NCBI RefSeq assembly: GCF_963920925.1 | Contig: NZ_CAWUDI010000025.1 | Span: 1 to 64,000 of the forward strand | Direction of reading: 5' to 3' | Source: Rivularia sp963920925 | GTDB taxonomy: Bacteria; Cyanobacteriota; Cyanobacteriia; Cyanobacteriales; Nostocaceae | Length of the DNA stretch: 64,000 nt | Part shown: positions 1-7,102 of the stretch, piece after piece | Layout: every line of letters starts with the position of its first letter | Numbering within the stretch: the stretch's first letter is position 1 | Program-made: the position numbers and the translations under genes | Notes under the pieces: model-generated | What the model was told of the DNA's origin: nothing | The model's database searches: none | The model's input: only the letters and a program-made list of their open reading frames with translations

Positions 1-36
1 TTTAATTATTAATGCACCATATTTAGTGTACCTCAT

Positions 37-207
37 TTATCTGCAATTTGCTGTAATTATACGGTCTTCATCTACTGCTCTGACAAATATCTCACTGTCT
101 GAAGCTGCTTGCATTTCGTATTCATGGACATGAATAGCATCGTAAGCTGCTTCCCTTAACCCATCAGCAATTAAAGGAGATAAAGCATTATCAACTAAAA
201 ATTTCAT
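37..207 (-). pseudogene. Truncated DUF5615 PIN-like toxin
   Basis: The reading frame gives 56 residues beginning MKFLVDNALSPLIADGLREA and ending DEDRIITANCR. This is the N-terminal half of the DUF5615 PIN-like family, whose members I recall as about 100-120 residues with a second acidic cluster just after the 'DRII' strand. Here the frame stops at that point, so the remaining nuclease core is missing. Its ATG overlaps the stop of the upstream DUF433 gene by 4 bp (ATGA), the usual antitoxin-toxin arrangement. I infer an inactive toxin relic. An alternative is that the rest lies out of frame beyond the window edge. Confidence 0.65.
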
Positions 208-431
208 GCTTCAATTAAAGGTAATTCACGTTCGGTAACTACTACAGCCGCATAACTCAGAGCTTCTTTAATATCTTCTGCGTGCAAATCTGGTAAAGCT
301 TGCATTATTTGTTCGTCTCGCATTCCTTCAGCAAACATTCCGACAACAGTTGCAACCGGAATTCGTAATCCTCTAATACAAGGAACTCCACTCATCTAAT
401 TTGGATTTACTGTAATGCGCGTAAATTTCAT
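204..431 (-). pseudogene. DUF433 antitoxin interrupted by an in-frame TAG
   Basis: Reading from the ATG at 431 gives MKFTRITVNPN, then TAG at 398-396, then MSGVPCIRGLRIPVATVVGM and on to ERELPLIEA. The whole matches the DUF433 family (winged-helix antitoxins usually paired with DUF5615 PIN-like toxins). In relatives I recall a glutamine (often CAG) at the stop position, so one C-to-T change would explain it. The ATG right after the stop (395) could still allow a 63-residue protein without the first beta-strand. The gene is translationally coupled to the truncated toxin downstream. The module looks decayed, although re-initiation is possible. Confidence 0.7.
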
Positions 432-542
432 TGTTTTTCAACCTATTTATGTTTTTAAGTACTCGTAAAACTGCGGGAAGCATGAAGCAACTAGGTCGTG
501 TGAAACGTCAAAAATCATCCTTTACGGGGCTGGATGTAGAAA

Positions 543-569
543 CCAGTCCTTCAACGAAGTAAGGACTGG
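543..569. terminator. Hairpin downstream of the CysA-type gene
   Basis: The arms CCAGTCCTT and AAGGACTGG are perfectly complementary around a 9-base loop. It sits about 220 bp past the stop of the cysA-like gene, between it and the DUF433 relic. There is no clear T-run, so its terminator role is a guess; it may only be an interspersed repeat. Confidence 0.35.
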
Positions 570-736
570 TAGTTCATAGAATCAGTTAATAAAGACATAT
601 GATTTGTACAAATAAGATTTATACAGCCATTTTAAGTTGAGTCCGATAAATAAAGACCTAACCCCCAACCCCTTCCCTGCAAGGGAAAGGGAGTAAGATG
701 TGTTTAAGCATCGATGAAAATTAGCAAGATTTAAAG

Positions 737-759
737 CCTCTCTCCTCATAGGAGAGAGG
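737..759. repeat. Interspersed CCTCTCTCC/GGAGAGAGG hairpin, copy A
   Basis: A 9-bp inverted repeat CCTCTCTCC / GGAGAGAGG around a 5-base loop. Near-identical hairpins occur at 6085-6111 and 38495-38517, always between genes and all close to a gene's 3' end. This suggests a dispersed non-coding repeat family. Confidence 0.6.
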
Positions 760-790
760 TTTGGAGAGAGGTCAAAAATATAATATAAAA

Positions 791-1807
791 TCAAATCGAA
801 TAATAAAGCGGAAAAGATTTAGCATCTTTGGGCTTCACATAAACCCGTTGCTGTGGTTCCAAATTCAATTCATCAAATCTATCTCTAGTCAAATGCGCGG
901 TAACAACTTGTCCGTCATCTAAGGTTAATTCGGCTTGAATTTCCCAACCCAAATGTATTAATCTACTCACTCTAGCGGGAACTGTTGTACCATTCGGGGA
1001 AGTTTCAACAATCACATCTTGGGGACGCAAAAACATTTCCGATTGTGGAGAATCAAATCCGTTACTTTGGAATATTCGCGAGGTACTTGGTAACACGTTC
1101 ACCGGGCCGATAAAACTCATTACAAACGCTGTAGCGGGGTGATCGTAAATTTGTGCTGGCGTACCAATCTGCTCTACTTGCCCTTTATTCATCACGACAA
1201 TTTCGTCGGAGACTTCCATCGCTTCTTCTTGATCGTGCGTGACAAATACCGTGGTAACGTGAACTTCATCATGTAATTTTCGTAACCAAGCGCGTAAATC
1301 TTTACGAACTCTGGCATCAAGCGCTCCGAAGGGTTCGTCTAACAGCAATACTTTTGGTTCTACCGCTAAAGCTCTGGCTAATGCAACTCTTTGTCTTTGC
1401 CCCCCGGAAAGTTGGGATGGATATCTCTCACCGAGTCCCCTTAATTGCACTAAATCTAATAATTCATCAACTCTGGCTTTAACTTTAGCTTTCGATTCTT
1501 TACGAATTTCTAAGCCAAAAGCAATATTTTTCCGCACAGTCATATGCTTGAACAAAGCGTAATGCTGAAACACAAAACCAATGTTTCGCTCTTGCACGCT
1601 TTGATATGTGGCATCCTTACCAGTCAACAAAATTTTGCCACTGTCTGGCATTTCCAAACCCGCAATTAGTCTTAACAGAGTAGACTTTCCCGAACCAGAA
1701 GGTCCTAATAAAGCCACCAGCGAGCCGCTTTTGATTTCCAAGCTGACATTATCAACCGCTTTAAAACTGCCAAACTGTTTGCACGCGCTTTCAACTACTA
1801 TGCCCAC
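791..1807 (-). CDS. cysA: Sulfate/thiosulfate-type ABC transporter ATP-binding protein
   Basis: This is the cytoplasmic ATPase of an importer of the CysA class. The 338-residue protein has Walker A GPSGSGKST at 35-43, a Q-loop (FVFQHYALF), the signature LSGGQRQRVALARAL, Walker B LLLDEPFGALD and the switch histidine in VFVTHDQEEA. A C-terminal regulatory domain (about 240-338) contains FLRPQDVIV and TVPARVSRLIHLGWE, as in CysA/PotA TOBE domains. The start is GTG at 1807, preceded at about 10 bases by AGAGGA; no ATG start fits as well. No sulfate-binding protein or permease gene lies in the window, so it is a detached ATPase here. Sulfate is the best guess from length and the C-terminal domain; molybdate or another oxyanion is possible. 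Confidence 0.85.
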   Translation of the reverse strand: MGIVVESACKQFGSFKAVDNVSLEIKSGSLVALLGPSGSGKSTLLRLIAGLEMPDSGKILLTGKDATYQSVQERNIGFVFQHYALFKHMTVRKNIAFGLEIRKESKAKVKARVDELLDLVQLRGLGERYPSQLSGGQRQRVALARALAVEPKVLLLDEPFGALDARVRKDLRAWLRKLHDEVHVTTVFVTHDQEEAMEVSDEIVVMNKGQVEQIGTPAQIYDHPATAFVMSFIGPVNVLPSTSRIFQSNGFDSPQSEMFLRPQDVIVETSPNGTTVPARVSRLIHLGWEIQAELTLDDGQVVTAHLTRDRFDELNLEPQQRVYVKPKDAKSFPLYYSI

Positions 1808-1880
1808 TGTAAAAAAATCCTCTGTAACTAATCTACGGTTTGTTGGTAGGGATACCGTATTTTATATATACCACAGTATG

Positions 1881-1940
1881 GATTTTAGATTTTAGATTTT
1901 AGATTTTAGATTTTAGATTTTGGATTTTGGATTTTGGATT
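1881..1940. repeat. Heptad tandem repeat (GATTTTA/GATTTTG)n
   Basis: Seven-base units GATTTTA, then GATTTTG, are repeated about eight times without interruption. This is the short tandemly repeated repetitive (STRR) class known from heterocystous cyanobacteria. The same unit recurs near 20031-20064, 22472-22617, 43413-43440, 49311-49337 and 59528-59560. Confidence 0.85.
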
Positions 1941-2230
1941 GTAGGGTGTGTTACTGGGGTGTTGATTCTGTACTTTTTTAGCCGCAAAAAATCAGGCAAA
2001 AAATGCGTTGGTGTTCAAGATAATGCCCTCTCCCCCTTTTCCTCTGCGCTTCTCCTGGAGAGGGGTGCCCTTCAGGGTGGGGTGAGGGAGAAAGATTATG
2101 GTTGCTACCGGCATAAAACTTGTATGAATAAAAACCGAGAAATTCTATCAAAGTCAACAGCCTAGTACAGATCGGCACGAAAATGTGAATCGGGATAAAG
2201 ACAATGCTGTTTTAGCCGTAACGCACCATC
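1941..2230. other. Gene-free spacer
   Basis: No supported gene. It contains a C/G-rich imperfect hairpin at about 2028-2091 (CCCTCTCCCCC with GGGGTGAGGGAG), the same style of dispersed spacer element as at 4080-4135. Confidence 0.5.
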
Positions 2231-2365
2231 GTGTATTTAACTCAAGATAAACCACTGGTTTCTACAGCGGAAGAAAGAGCAAAAATAGCAGAGCTGCAAG
2301 CAGCAGCACAGCAACGAGTAGAAGAATTACTCGCTAAGTTGAAAGAATTAGGTATTGAGCAGTGA
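2231..2365 (+). pseudogene. C-terminal relic of a Uma2-family endonuclease
   Basis: An open frame from GTG 2231 to TGA 2365 reads VYLTQDKPLVSTAEERAKIA, then an alanine/glutamine-rich helix ending LLAKLKELGIEQ. This resembles the variable coiled tail of Uma2 (DUF820) proteins, abundant in cyanobacteria, which often ends in a 'TPEER...LAxxLRxLGIEP' pattern. The nuclease core that should precede it is absent, and a TAA stop lies four codons upstream. I read it as a leftover 3' end. An independent small protein cannot be excluded. Confidence 0.4.
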
Positions 2366-2421
2366 ACAGTTAGCAGTTAGCAGTGAACAACTAATAACTA
2401 TCAACTAACAGCTAACAACTA

Positions 2422-2688
2422 TCACGCGAAGAACCATAATATTATATTCAAACAAATTAAAACGGCTAAAAGTATGCCGTTTACCACAAAATCGTGTTTA
2501 TGCTGTTTAAATTTCCTTTCTATTAAAGCTCCCCCTGTAGTAAATAAAAATCCTTTTATAGGTTTGGGAAGTTGGTCATAATAGGGCTTGTAGCGCAGCA
2601 AATTTATGATTAGCTGAGCTGTTCCGAAAAAGGTGATTGCGAACAGCCCTAATCGGAAGATGCTGTATAAATTGAAATAGTTCTCCAT
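2422..2688 (-). CDS. Small two-helix membrane protein of unknown function
   Basis: An 88-residue protein with two hydrophobic segments, about residues 9-30 (FRLGLFAITFFGTAQLIINL) and 68-87 (NGILLAVLICLNIILWFFA). A short basic region containing the sequence ERKFKQHKHDF separates them. I do not recognise a named family. Its ATG touches the stop of the DUF1232 gene directly upstream, so the two are probably one transcript and may act together at the membrane. No catalytic motif is visible. Confidence 0.65.
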   Translation of the reverse strand: MENYFNLYSIFRLGLFAITFFGTAQLIINLLRYKPYYDQLPKPIKGFLFTTGGALIERKFKQHKHDFVVNGILLAVLICLNIILWFFA

Positions 2689-3701
2689 TAGATGTGTTTA
2701 AGGATTATTTTTACGGCGATCGCCAATATTGCAGCGATGATACTACCTGTTAATGTAATTCTGACGATACGGTTATATTTCCGCACTTCGATATCGGCTA
2801 ATTCTTCTGCAACTTCAATTCCTTTGTTGGCTGATTGCTTGGCATATTTACTTACCTCCACAGCTAAAGTAGAGACAACGGAAAGAATCACTGCTGCATC
2901 ATCTGTAAGCCCTAATACGGGAATTACATCGGGAATCGCATCGAAGGGAGAGATTAGATAAAGTAAGGAACCTATTGCTAATGCTTTGGATGTCCAAGCG
3001 GCTTTGGGATCTAAAACCATTTGGAATAATGATTGAATTTTAGGCCAAATTTCTTTAATAGGGCCTCGATTCATTGATGGTAATTTTTCGGTTATTTTCT
3101 GAATATCTTTCTGAATATTCTGCGGTTTTACAGATTTAACCAGTTTCTTAAATATATTTTTGATTTTACCGGAATTGCTGGTAGTTTCTAATCTTTCTTC
3201 TACTTCTTCAATAACTTCTTCTGTTTTTGCTGCTTCTTTTTCTTTCTGAGTTAACTGACTAAATAACTTCTTTATTTTATTAGAACTTGTTTTTGCATTC
3301 GTTTTTACAGGTTGTTCGCTAACAACTTGCGGTTTCACTTCTTCAATTGTATTTTGATTTGGCAATTCAGCAGAAGTATCCGTATCTTTTTTAAATACAT
3401 TTTGTATAATCGACTGCAATTTATTCTTTAGATTAACTTCTTTATTAGTTTCAGTTTCTATTTCTGGATCGATTGGTTTAATATCTGGTGAAATTTCTGT
3501 TTTAGCTTCTACTTCTATATTTACTGTTTGATCAGAATGCGAGTCTTTACGAAACTTATTCCACATTTGTTTCATAAATCCCTTTTTCGCTTCCAAGGGT
3601 GTTTCATCTGGGGGTAATGGTTGGATATCTATAGTTGGTGGATTTTCGGCTCGATCGGATTCCTGTTTCGATTTTCTAAAAAACCTATCTTTGATTCCCA
3701 T
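2688..3701 (-). CDS. DUF1232 (YkvA-like) membrane protein with long charged N-terminal region
   Basis: The C-terminal third carries the DUF1232 signature: WTSKALAIGSLLYLISPFDA followed by IPDVIPVLGLTDDAAVI, as in YkvA-type proteins of unknown function. A last hydrophobic helix (LTGSIIAAILAIAVKIIL) probably anchors it. The first roughly 220 residues are lysine/glutamate-rich with low complexity, likely disordered or coiled. Three nested starts exist (GTG 3710, ATG 3707, ATG 3701). I chose 3701 because GAGGTG lies six bases ahead of it. The small membrane gene at 2422 follows immediately. The role is unknown; the tail is an unusually long addition to this domain. Confidence 0.75.
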   Translation of the reverse strand: MGIKDRFFRKSKQESDRAENPPTIDIQPLPPDETPLEAKKGFMKQMWNKFRKDSHSDQTVNIEVEAKTEISPDIKPIDPEIETETNKEVNLKNKLQSIIQNVFKKDTDTSAELPNQNTIEEVKPQVVSEQPVKTNAKTSSNKIKKLFSQLTQKEKEAAKTEEVIEEVEERLETTSNSGKIKNIFKKLVKSVKPQNIQKDIQKITEKLPSMNRGPIKEIWPKIQSLFQMVLDPKAAWTSKALAIGSLLYLISPFDAIPDVIPVLGLTDDAAVILSVVSTLAVEVSKYAKQSANKGIEVAEELADIEVRKYNRIVRITLTGSIIAAILAIAVKIILKHI

Positions 3702-3831
3702 ACCCATCACCTCATGTTCACAGTCACTTTCTAAATATAAGCAAATATTCTGTGACTATGCATCAAACCAGATAAAAGTAAATGAGCTATTGTCAAATTC
3801 TGCAAAATCTATCTTTAGTTGGAAGATATTT

Positions 3832-4026
3832 TTACTTTGATTCACAAGCAATCCCATCATCATCCCTATCCTTCTTCTTAGCCCACGGGTTAACTGCAAC
3901 GTTAATATTTTTGATGCCTCGTGCCCTTAATTCTTTACAACTACCAGATTGGGGAGGAATAACTTCACCAATGCTTGCAGTAACTGGCTGCTTATTATCA
4001 ACGGCAGTAGATTTTGTAGCTTGCGT
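3832..4026 (-). pseudogene. Excalibur-domain C-terminal fragment
   Basis: The minus strand has an open stretch without a good start that reads GSCKELRARGIKNINVAVNP, then KKKDRDDDGIACESK and TAA. This matches the Excalibur calcium-binding domain (two cysteines and a DxDxDGxxCE motif), which usually ends secreted nucleases or small surface proteins. A TGA lies directly upstream at 4029-4027 and no signal peptide or ATG is found, so the N-terminal part is gone or frameshifted. The conserved motif itself is intact, so the loss may be recent. Confidence 0.6.
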
Positions 4027-4077
4027 TCAATCACATCACTTAAGCTAAGTAACTGGGTAAAATTAAATATAAAACCT

Positions 4078-4134
4078 TACCCTCAATCCCTCTCCTGGTG
4101 GAAGGAGAGGGAAACCGTAGGCAGGGTGAGGTTT
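4078..4134. repeat. C/G-rich interspersed spacer element
   Basis: CCTCAATCCCTCTCCTGGTG and its partner region GGAGAGGGAAACC...GGGTGAGG form an imperfect inverted repeat. It resembles the element at 2028-2091. It is probably a dispersed non-coding repeat downstream of holB. Confidence 0.45.
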
Positions 4135-4238
4135 TGTCTTATATTTAATTACGTTCACCTACTTATGTTGGGTTACGACGCGAAATTTATTGATCGGTTA
4201 ATAATTAAATCATTTTGTGCGTCTAACCCAACCTACGA

Positions 4239-5180
4239 TCAACTAACAACCAACGACAAAAACATACATTCCCAAACTAAACGCGGTTGTGCGTAACAAA
4301 GTAATGCTTTACGAGTTTTTTCAAGCTGTTGAATAATGCTTGGTTGTCGCCAATTTTGCCAATATGACTGTTGCAAATAATCAACTAACCACAACTGTGC
4401 TTCGTTGTCTAAAGTTTTATCAACTTGTTTTGCTAATTCTAATGCAGAGCGGTAACTTTTAGGTGCTTGAGTACAGGAACGTAATAAATCCAAGGGAATA
4501 TTTTGCATTTGTTCGTAAGCTTCAATTGCTTTTCCCGGACTTCCTGCTGCTATATTCAAAACTGTAGGATGATTCAATATTTCACTGTGTCCCGAGAATG
4601 TTAATACTTGAGAAATTGCGGCTGTATCTAAACAGTAAAAAGGAATTTTTTGACATCGAGAAACCAATGTTGTCAAGATAGAATCGGGTGTTGGTGCAAT
4701 CAAAATTAACGTTGCTCTGCCAGGTTCTTCCAAGGTTTTAAGTAAAGCATTTGCAGCCGATTCCGCCATAGTTTCAGCTTGTTCCAACACTACTATATTT
4801 CTCGGCGCTTCCAAAGGTGGACGACTGAGAAATTCCGTTATTTCGCGAATTTGTTCTAAACGAGTTATCGGTGGTGCTTTGCGCTTTAAACCTTTTTCTG
4901 CGGCTTCTTTAGCACTGAATAATTTACCCTGATGTTGATAGCTTGGCTCTACCCAAAGTAAATCGGGATGATTCCTTTTTTCTATTTTGCTTTTAACAAC
5001 ATTAATATCTTTATTCTTTTGACTAAATAGCAATTCTAAAAAGCATTTTGCTGTTAAACTTCGTCCAATTCCAGGAGAACCCACAAACAAATATGCCGGT
5101 GCAATTCTATCTTTTGCAACAGCTGATGAAAGTAATTCTACAGCTTGGGTTTGCCCTATGAGCGGTGCAAAGAAATCCAT
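4239..5180 (-). CDS. holB: DNA polymerase III delta' subunit
   Basis: A clamp-loader subunit of the replicative polymerase, cytoplasmic. The 313-residue protein begins MDFFAPLIGQTQAVELLSSA and has an AAA+ fold: a P-loop-like GSPGIGRS at about 34-41, LLWVEPSY, NIVVLEQAETM (degenerate Walker B), NALLKTLEEP and LVSRCQKIPF (an SRC motif). The P-loop lysine is arginine, which fits delta', a subunit that does not hydrolyse ATP. It lies just downstream of tmk (162 bp, with a dispersed repeat between), a pairing common in bacteria. ATG 5180 is chosen because the domain starts there. Confidence 0.9.
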   Translation of the reverse strand: MDFFAPLIGQTQAVELLSSAVAKDRIAPAYLFVGSPGIGRSLTAKCFLELLFSQKNKDINVVKSKIEKRNHPDLLWVEPSYQHQGKLFSAKEAAEKGLKRKAPPITRLEQIREITEFLSRPPLEAPRNIVVLEQAETMAESAANALLKTLEEPGRATLILIAPTPDSILTTLVSRCQKIPFYCLDTAAISQVLTFSGHSEILNHPTVLNIAAGSPGKAIEAYEQMQNIPLDLLRSCTQAPKSYRSALELAKQVDKTLDNEAQLWLVDYLQQSYWQNWRQPSIIQQLEKTRKALLCYAQPRLVWECMFLSLVVS

Positions 5181-5253
5181 TTTCAGTGAGCAGTTATCAG
5201 GGATCAGTTATCAATTATTAGTTAACACGGTACGCTGGGCGCCTATACAGGCA

Positions 5254-5330
5254 AAGTCCACCTGCGTGGACTAATTGCTTTTAATTTTTATATATAAAAT
5301 AACCCACAAAGGTGGGTTTTGTTTGTGTAG
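5254..5330. repeat. Dispersed palindromic spacer repeat, copy 1
   Basis: GTCCACCTGCGTGGAC followed after about 30 bases by AACCCACAAAGGTGGGTTTT and GTTTGTGTAG. A second copy at 7983-8062 shares both hairpins and the GTGTAG tail. This combination is a familiar dispersed repeat in Nostocales spacers. Confidence 0.7.
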
Positions 5331-5342
5331 ATATTCTATTTT

Positions 5343-6008
5343 TCAATTCCCAATTCCCAATTCCCAATTCCCAATTCCCCATTCTTCCAATTTAGAATTT
5401 AATATTTGCTGAATTTGCTTTTGCACGTCTTCTTTATTTAAACTAGCTTCTATTCTAAAATTTCGTTCTGAAGATAAAGCTGCTTGCTCCTTATACCCCT
5501 TCTGCACCCGACGATGAAATTCTATTTTTTCTTGTTCGATTCTATCTGCTTTTTCGCCGGTTTTTTGCTTGCGTGCCATTCCTTGCTCAACGTCTAAATC
5601 TAACCACAAGGTTAAGTCACTTTTCAATCCAGATGTGGCAATAGAGTTAAGTTGATCGATCAAATTTATGTCTAAATTGCGACCGTAACCTTGATAGGCT
5701 ATCGTCGAATCAATATAGCGATCGCACAATATTATTTTTCCCGCTTCTAGATTCGGAAGTAGTTCTTGTTCTACGTGTTGAGAGCGATCGGCGGCGTACA
5801 ATAATAATTCTGTTGTGGCGCTTATTGCTTTATCTTTACTGCTTTCCAACAATAAAGAACGAAGATGCAATCCCAGTTGAGTTCCCCCCGGTTCGCGAGT
5901 TGTCACAACAGGTATACTTAAACTTTGCAGCCATTCACTACAAAGCTGCATTTGCGTAGTTTTACCGGAACCTTCTACCCCTTCAAAGACAATTAATTTA
6001 CCGTTCAT
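5343..6008 (-). CDS. tmk: Thymidylate kinase with repeat-encoded C-terminus
   Basis: It phosphorylates dTMP to dTDP with ATP. Visible motifs are P-loop GVEGSGKTT near residue 10-18, TTREPGGTQLG, the DRY-type CDRYIDSTIAYQGYGR and the lid RKQKTGEKADRIE. The domain should end near 'QQILNSKLEE'. The last dozen residues (WGIGNWELGIGN) are translated from the tandem repeat AATTCCC at 5344-5380, so the natural stop appears to have been replaced by repeat growth. The catalytic part is complete and the enzyme should be active. holB follows on the same strand. Confidence 0.92.
   Translation of the reverse strand: MNGKLIVFEGVEGSGKTTQMQLCSEWLQSLSIPVVTTREPGGTQLGLHLRSLLLESSKDKAISATTELLLYAADRSQHVEQELLPNLEAGKIILCDRYIDSTIAYQGYGRNLDINLIDQLNSIATSGLKSDLTLWLDLDVEQGMARKQKTGEKADRIEQEKIEFHRRVQKGYKEQAALSSERNFRIEASLNKEDVQKQIQQILNSKLEEWGIGNWELGIGN
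5344..5380. repeat. Heptad tandem repeat (CAATTCC)n inside the tmk 3' end
   Basis: Five consecutive units of the seven-base sequence AATTCCC. It lies within the coding frame of tmk and supplies its C-terminal residues. Confidence 0.85.
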
Positions 6009-6084
6009 ACATTTAAAGATTATGCCGCCGACTATGCAAAAATATCATCTTTACCTCACCAAAAATAATATTTTATCGTCAAAG

Positions 6085-6111
6085 CCTCTCTCCTTTTATT
6101 TAGGAGAGAGG
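6085..6111. repeat. Interspersed CCTCTCTCC/GGAGAGAGG hairpin, copy B
   Basis: The same 9-bp arms as at 737-759, here with a 9-base loop, in the gap between trxA and tmk. It may act as a terminator after trxA, but no T-run is evident on that strand. Confidence 0.55.
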
Positions 6112-6231
6112 TGTAAGTCTATGATTTTCCAAAATTAATTAAAGAGCAAATCAAAACAGTTTTTCGATTTTACTTTTCAACCTACGCAATATTTCTTAAC
6201 ACCTAACTTCTAATTTGTAACTCTTTCTAGG

Positions 6232-6555
6232 TTAGAGATACTGTGTTAAAGTTTTACTCAAGGTTGTTTTTGGTACTGCGCCTACAACCGTATCGACTTG
6301 CCGACCGCCTTTAAATACTATCATCGTTGGAATGCTGCGAATGCCATAGTGACTGGCAACAGTAGGATTTTGGTCAGTGTTTAATTTCACCACTTTTACC
6401 TGTCCTTCGTATTCAAGGGCGACTTCATCTACTACCGGAGCAAGCATCCGACAAGGACCGCACCAAGGTGCCCAGAAGTCTACCAGTACCGGAACTTTGC
6501 TTTCAAGGACTTCTTGCTTAAAGGTGGCTTCTGTTACATTTGTAATGGATGACAT
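6232..6555 (-). CDS. trxA: Thioredoxin
   Basis: A 107-residue classical thioredoxin, a soluble dithiol reductant. The active site WCGPC is at 31-35 (Cys32 and Cys35) in the context VDFWAPWCGPCRMLAP; the buried aspartate (VDFW) and the cis-proline loop (RSIPTMIVF) are present. The start at 6555 is fixed by a perfect AGGAGG about seven bases upstream. It is divergent from an ArsR-type regulator gene across an 84-bp gap, which suggests control by that protein. Confidence 0.95.
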   Translation of the reverse strand: MSSITNVTEATFKQEVLESKVPVLVDFWAPWCGPCRMLAPVVDEVALEYEGQVKVVKLNTDQNPTVASHYGIRSIPTMIVFKGGRQVDTVVGAVPKTTLSKTLTQYL

Positions 6556-6639
6556 ACTTGTCCTCCTATTAATATTATTTCTATAGTTCGATAAAACCGA
6601 ATAATTAAAATATAGACCTTTTTAAGATAACCTGCAACA

Positions 6640-6981
6640 ATGAGATTTCTTTATCACCCAGAGCAAAAAAATATATCTTTAGCGGGAGTGCTTTATGCAT
6701 TAGGGGACCCGGTTAGATTAGAGATTGTCCGACAGTTAGCGACGAAGAAAGAGCAATGCTGCGGGGACTTTGATTTTGCGATCGCGAAGTCAACAATGTC
6801 CAATCACTTTAAAATATTGCGAGAGTCAGGTTTAGTATTAACCAGAAAAGAAGGAACTCAGCACATAAACACCCTGCGAACTGAAGATTTAGAAGAATTA
6901 TTTCCAGGGTTATTAGAGGCTGTATTAAATTCCGCTCAACCATTTATCATGCCTCAAGAAGCAGTCAAGCAAACTGTTTAA
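6640..6981 (+). CDS. ArsR-family winged-helix transcriptional regulator
   Basis: A 113-residue DNA-binding protein. ALGDPVRLEIVRQL is helix 1-2 of the ArsR fold, KSTMSNHFKILRESGLV is the recognition helix, and RKEGTQHINTLR is the wing. Adjacent cysteines at 40-41 (EQCCGDF) sit roughly where metal-sensing ArsR proteins carry CxC, but there is only one such pair, so metal or redox sensing is uncertain. It is divergent from trxA and the short shared gap probably holds operators for both. A vicinal Cys pair beside a thioredoxin gene makes thiol-redox control an appealing inference. Confidence 0.85.
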   Translation: MRFLYHPEQKNISLAGVLYALGDPVRLEIVRQLATKKEQCCGDFDFAIAKSTMSNHFKILRESGLVLTRKEGTQHINTLRTEDLEELFPGLLEAVLNSAQPFIMPQEAVKQTV

Positions 6982-7102
6982 ATAGGTAATAGGTAATAGG
7001 TAATTAGTAATTGGTAATTGGGCATTGGGCATTGAGAAGAAAGGAGACAAGAAGAATTTTAAACTTTAAACTTTAACCTTTAACCTGAAATGTTCTTCAC
7101 TC
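6982..7102. repeat. Mixed heptad repeat tract
   Basis: Runs of AATAGGT/AATTGGT/GGGCATT units and TTTAAAC/TTTAACC units separate the regulator and the pentapeptide-repeat gene. No gene is present. Confidence 0.6.

Larger units (their letters stand above)
432..790. other. Gene-free gap with interspersed hairpins
   Basis: No coding sequence is visible. The gap holds two hairpins (543-569 and 737-759) and a C-rich/G-rich stretch around 660-695 (ACCCCCAACCCC, then AAGGGAAAGGGAG), a form common in cyanobacterial spacers. It lies downstream of the cysA-like gene, so the hairpins could end its transcript. Confidence 0.6.

Noticed and set aside
582..794. A 70-residue minus-strand open frame.
   Set aside because: It spans dispersed C/G-rich and hairpin repeats; the translated text has no protein-like pattern.
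3782..4296. Two plus-strand open frames of 88 and 115 residues.
   Set aside because: The first is antisense to the Excalibur fragment, which explains the conserved sequence better; the second crosses a dispersed repeat and the holB 3' end.
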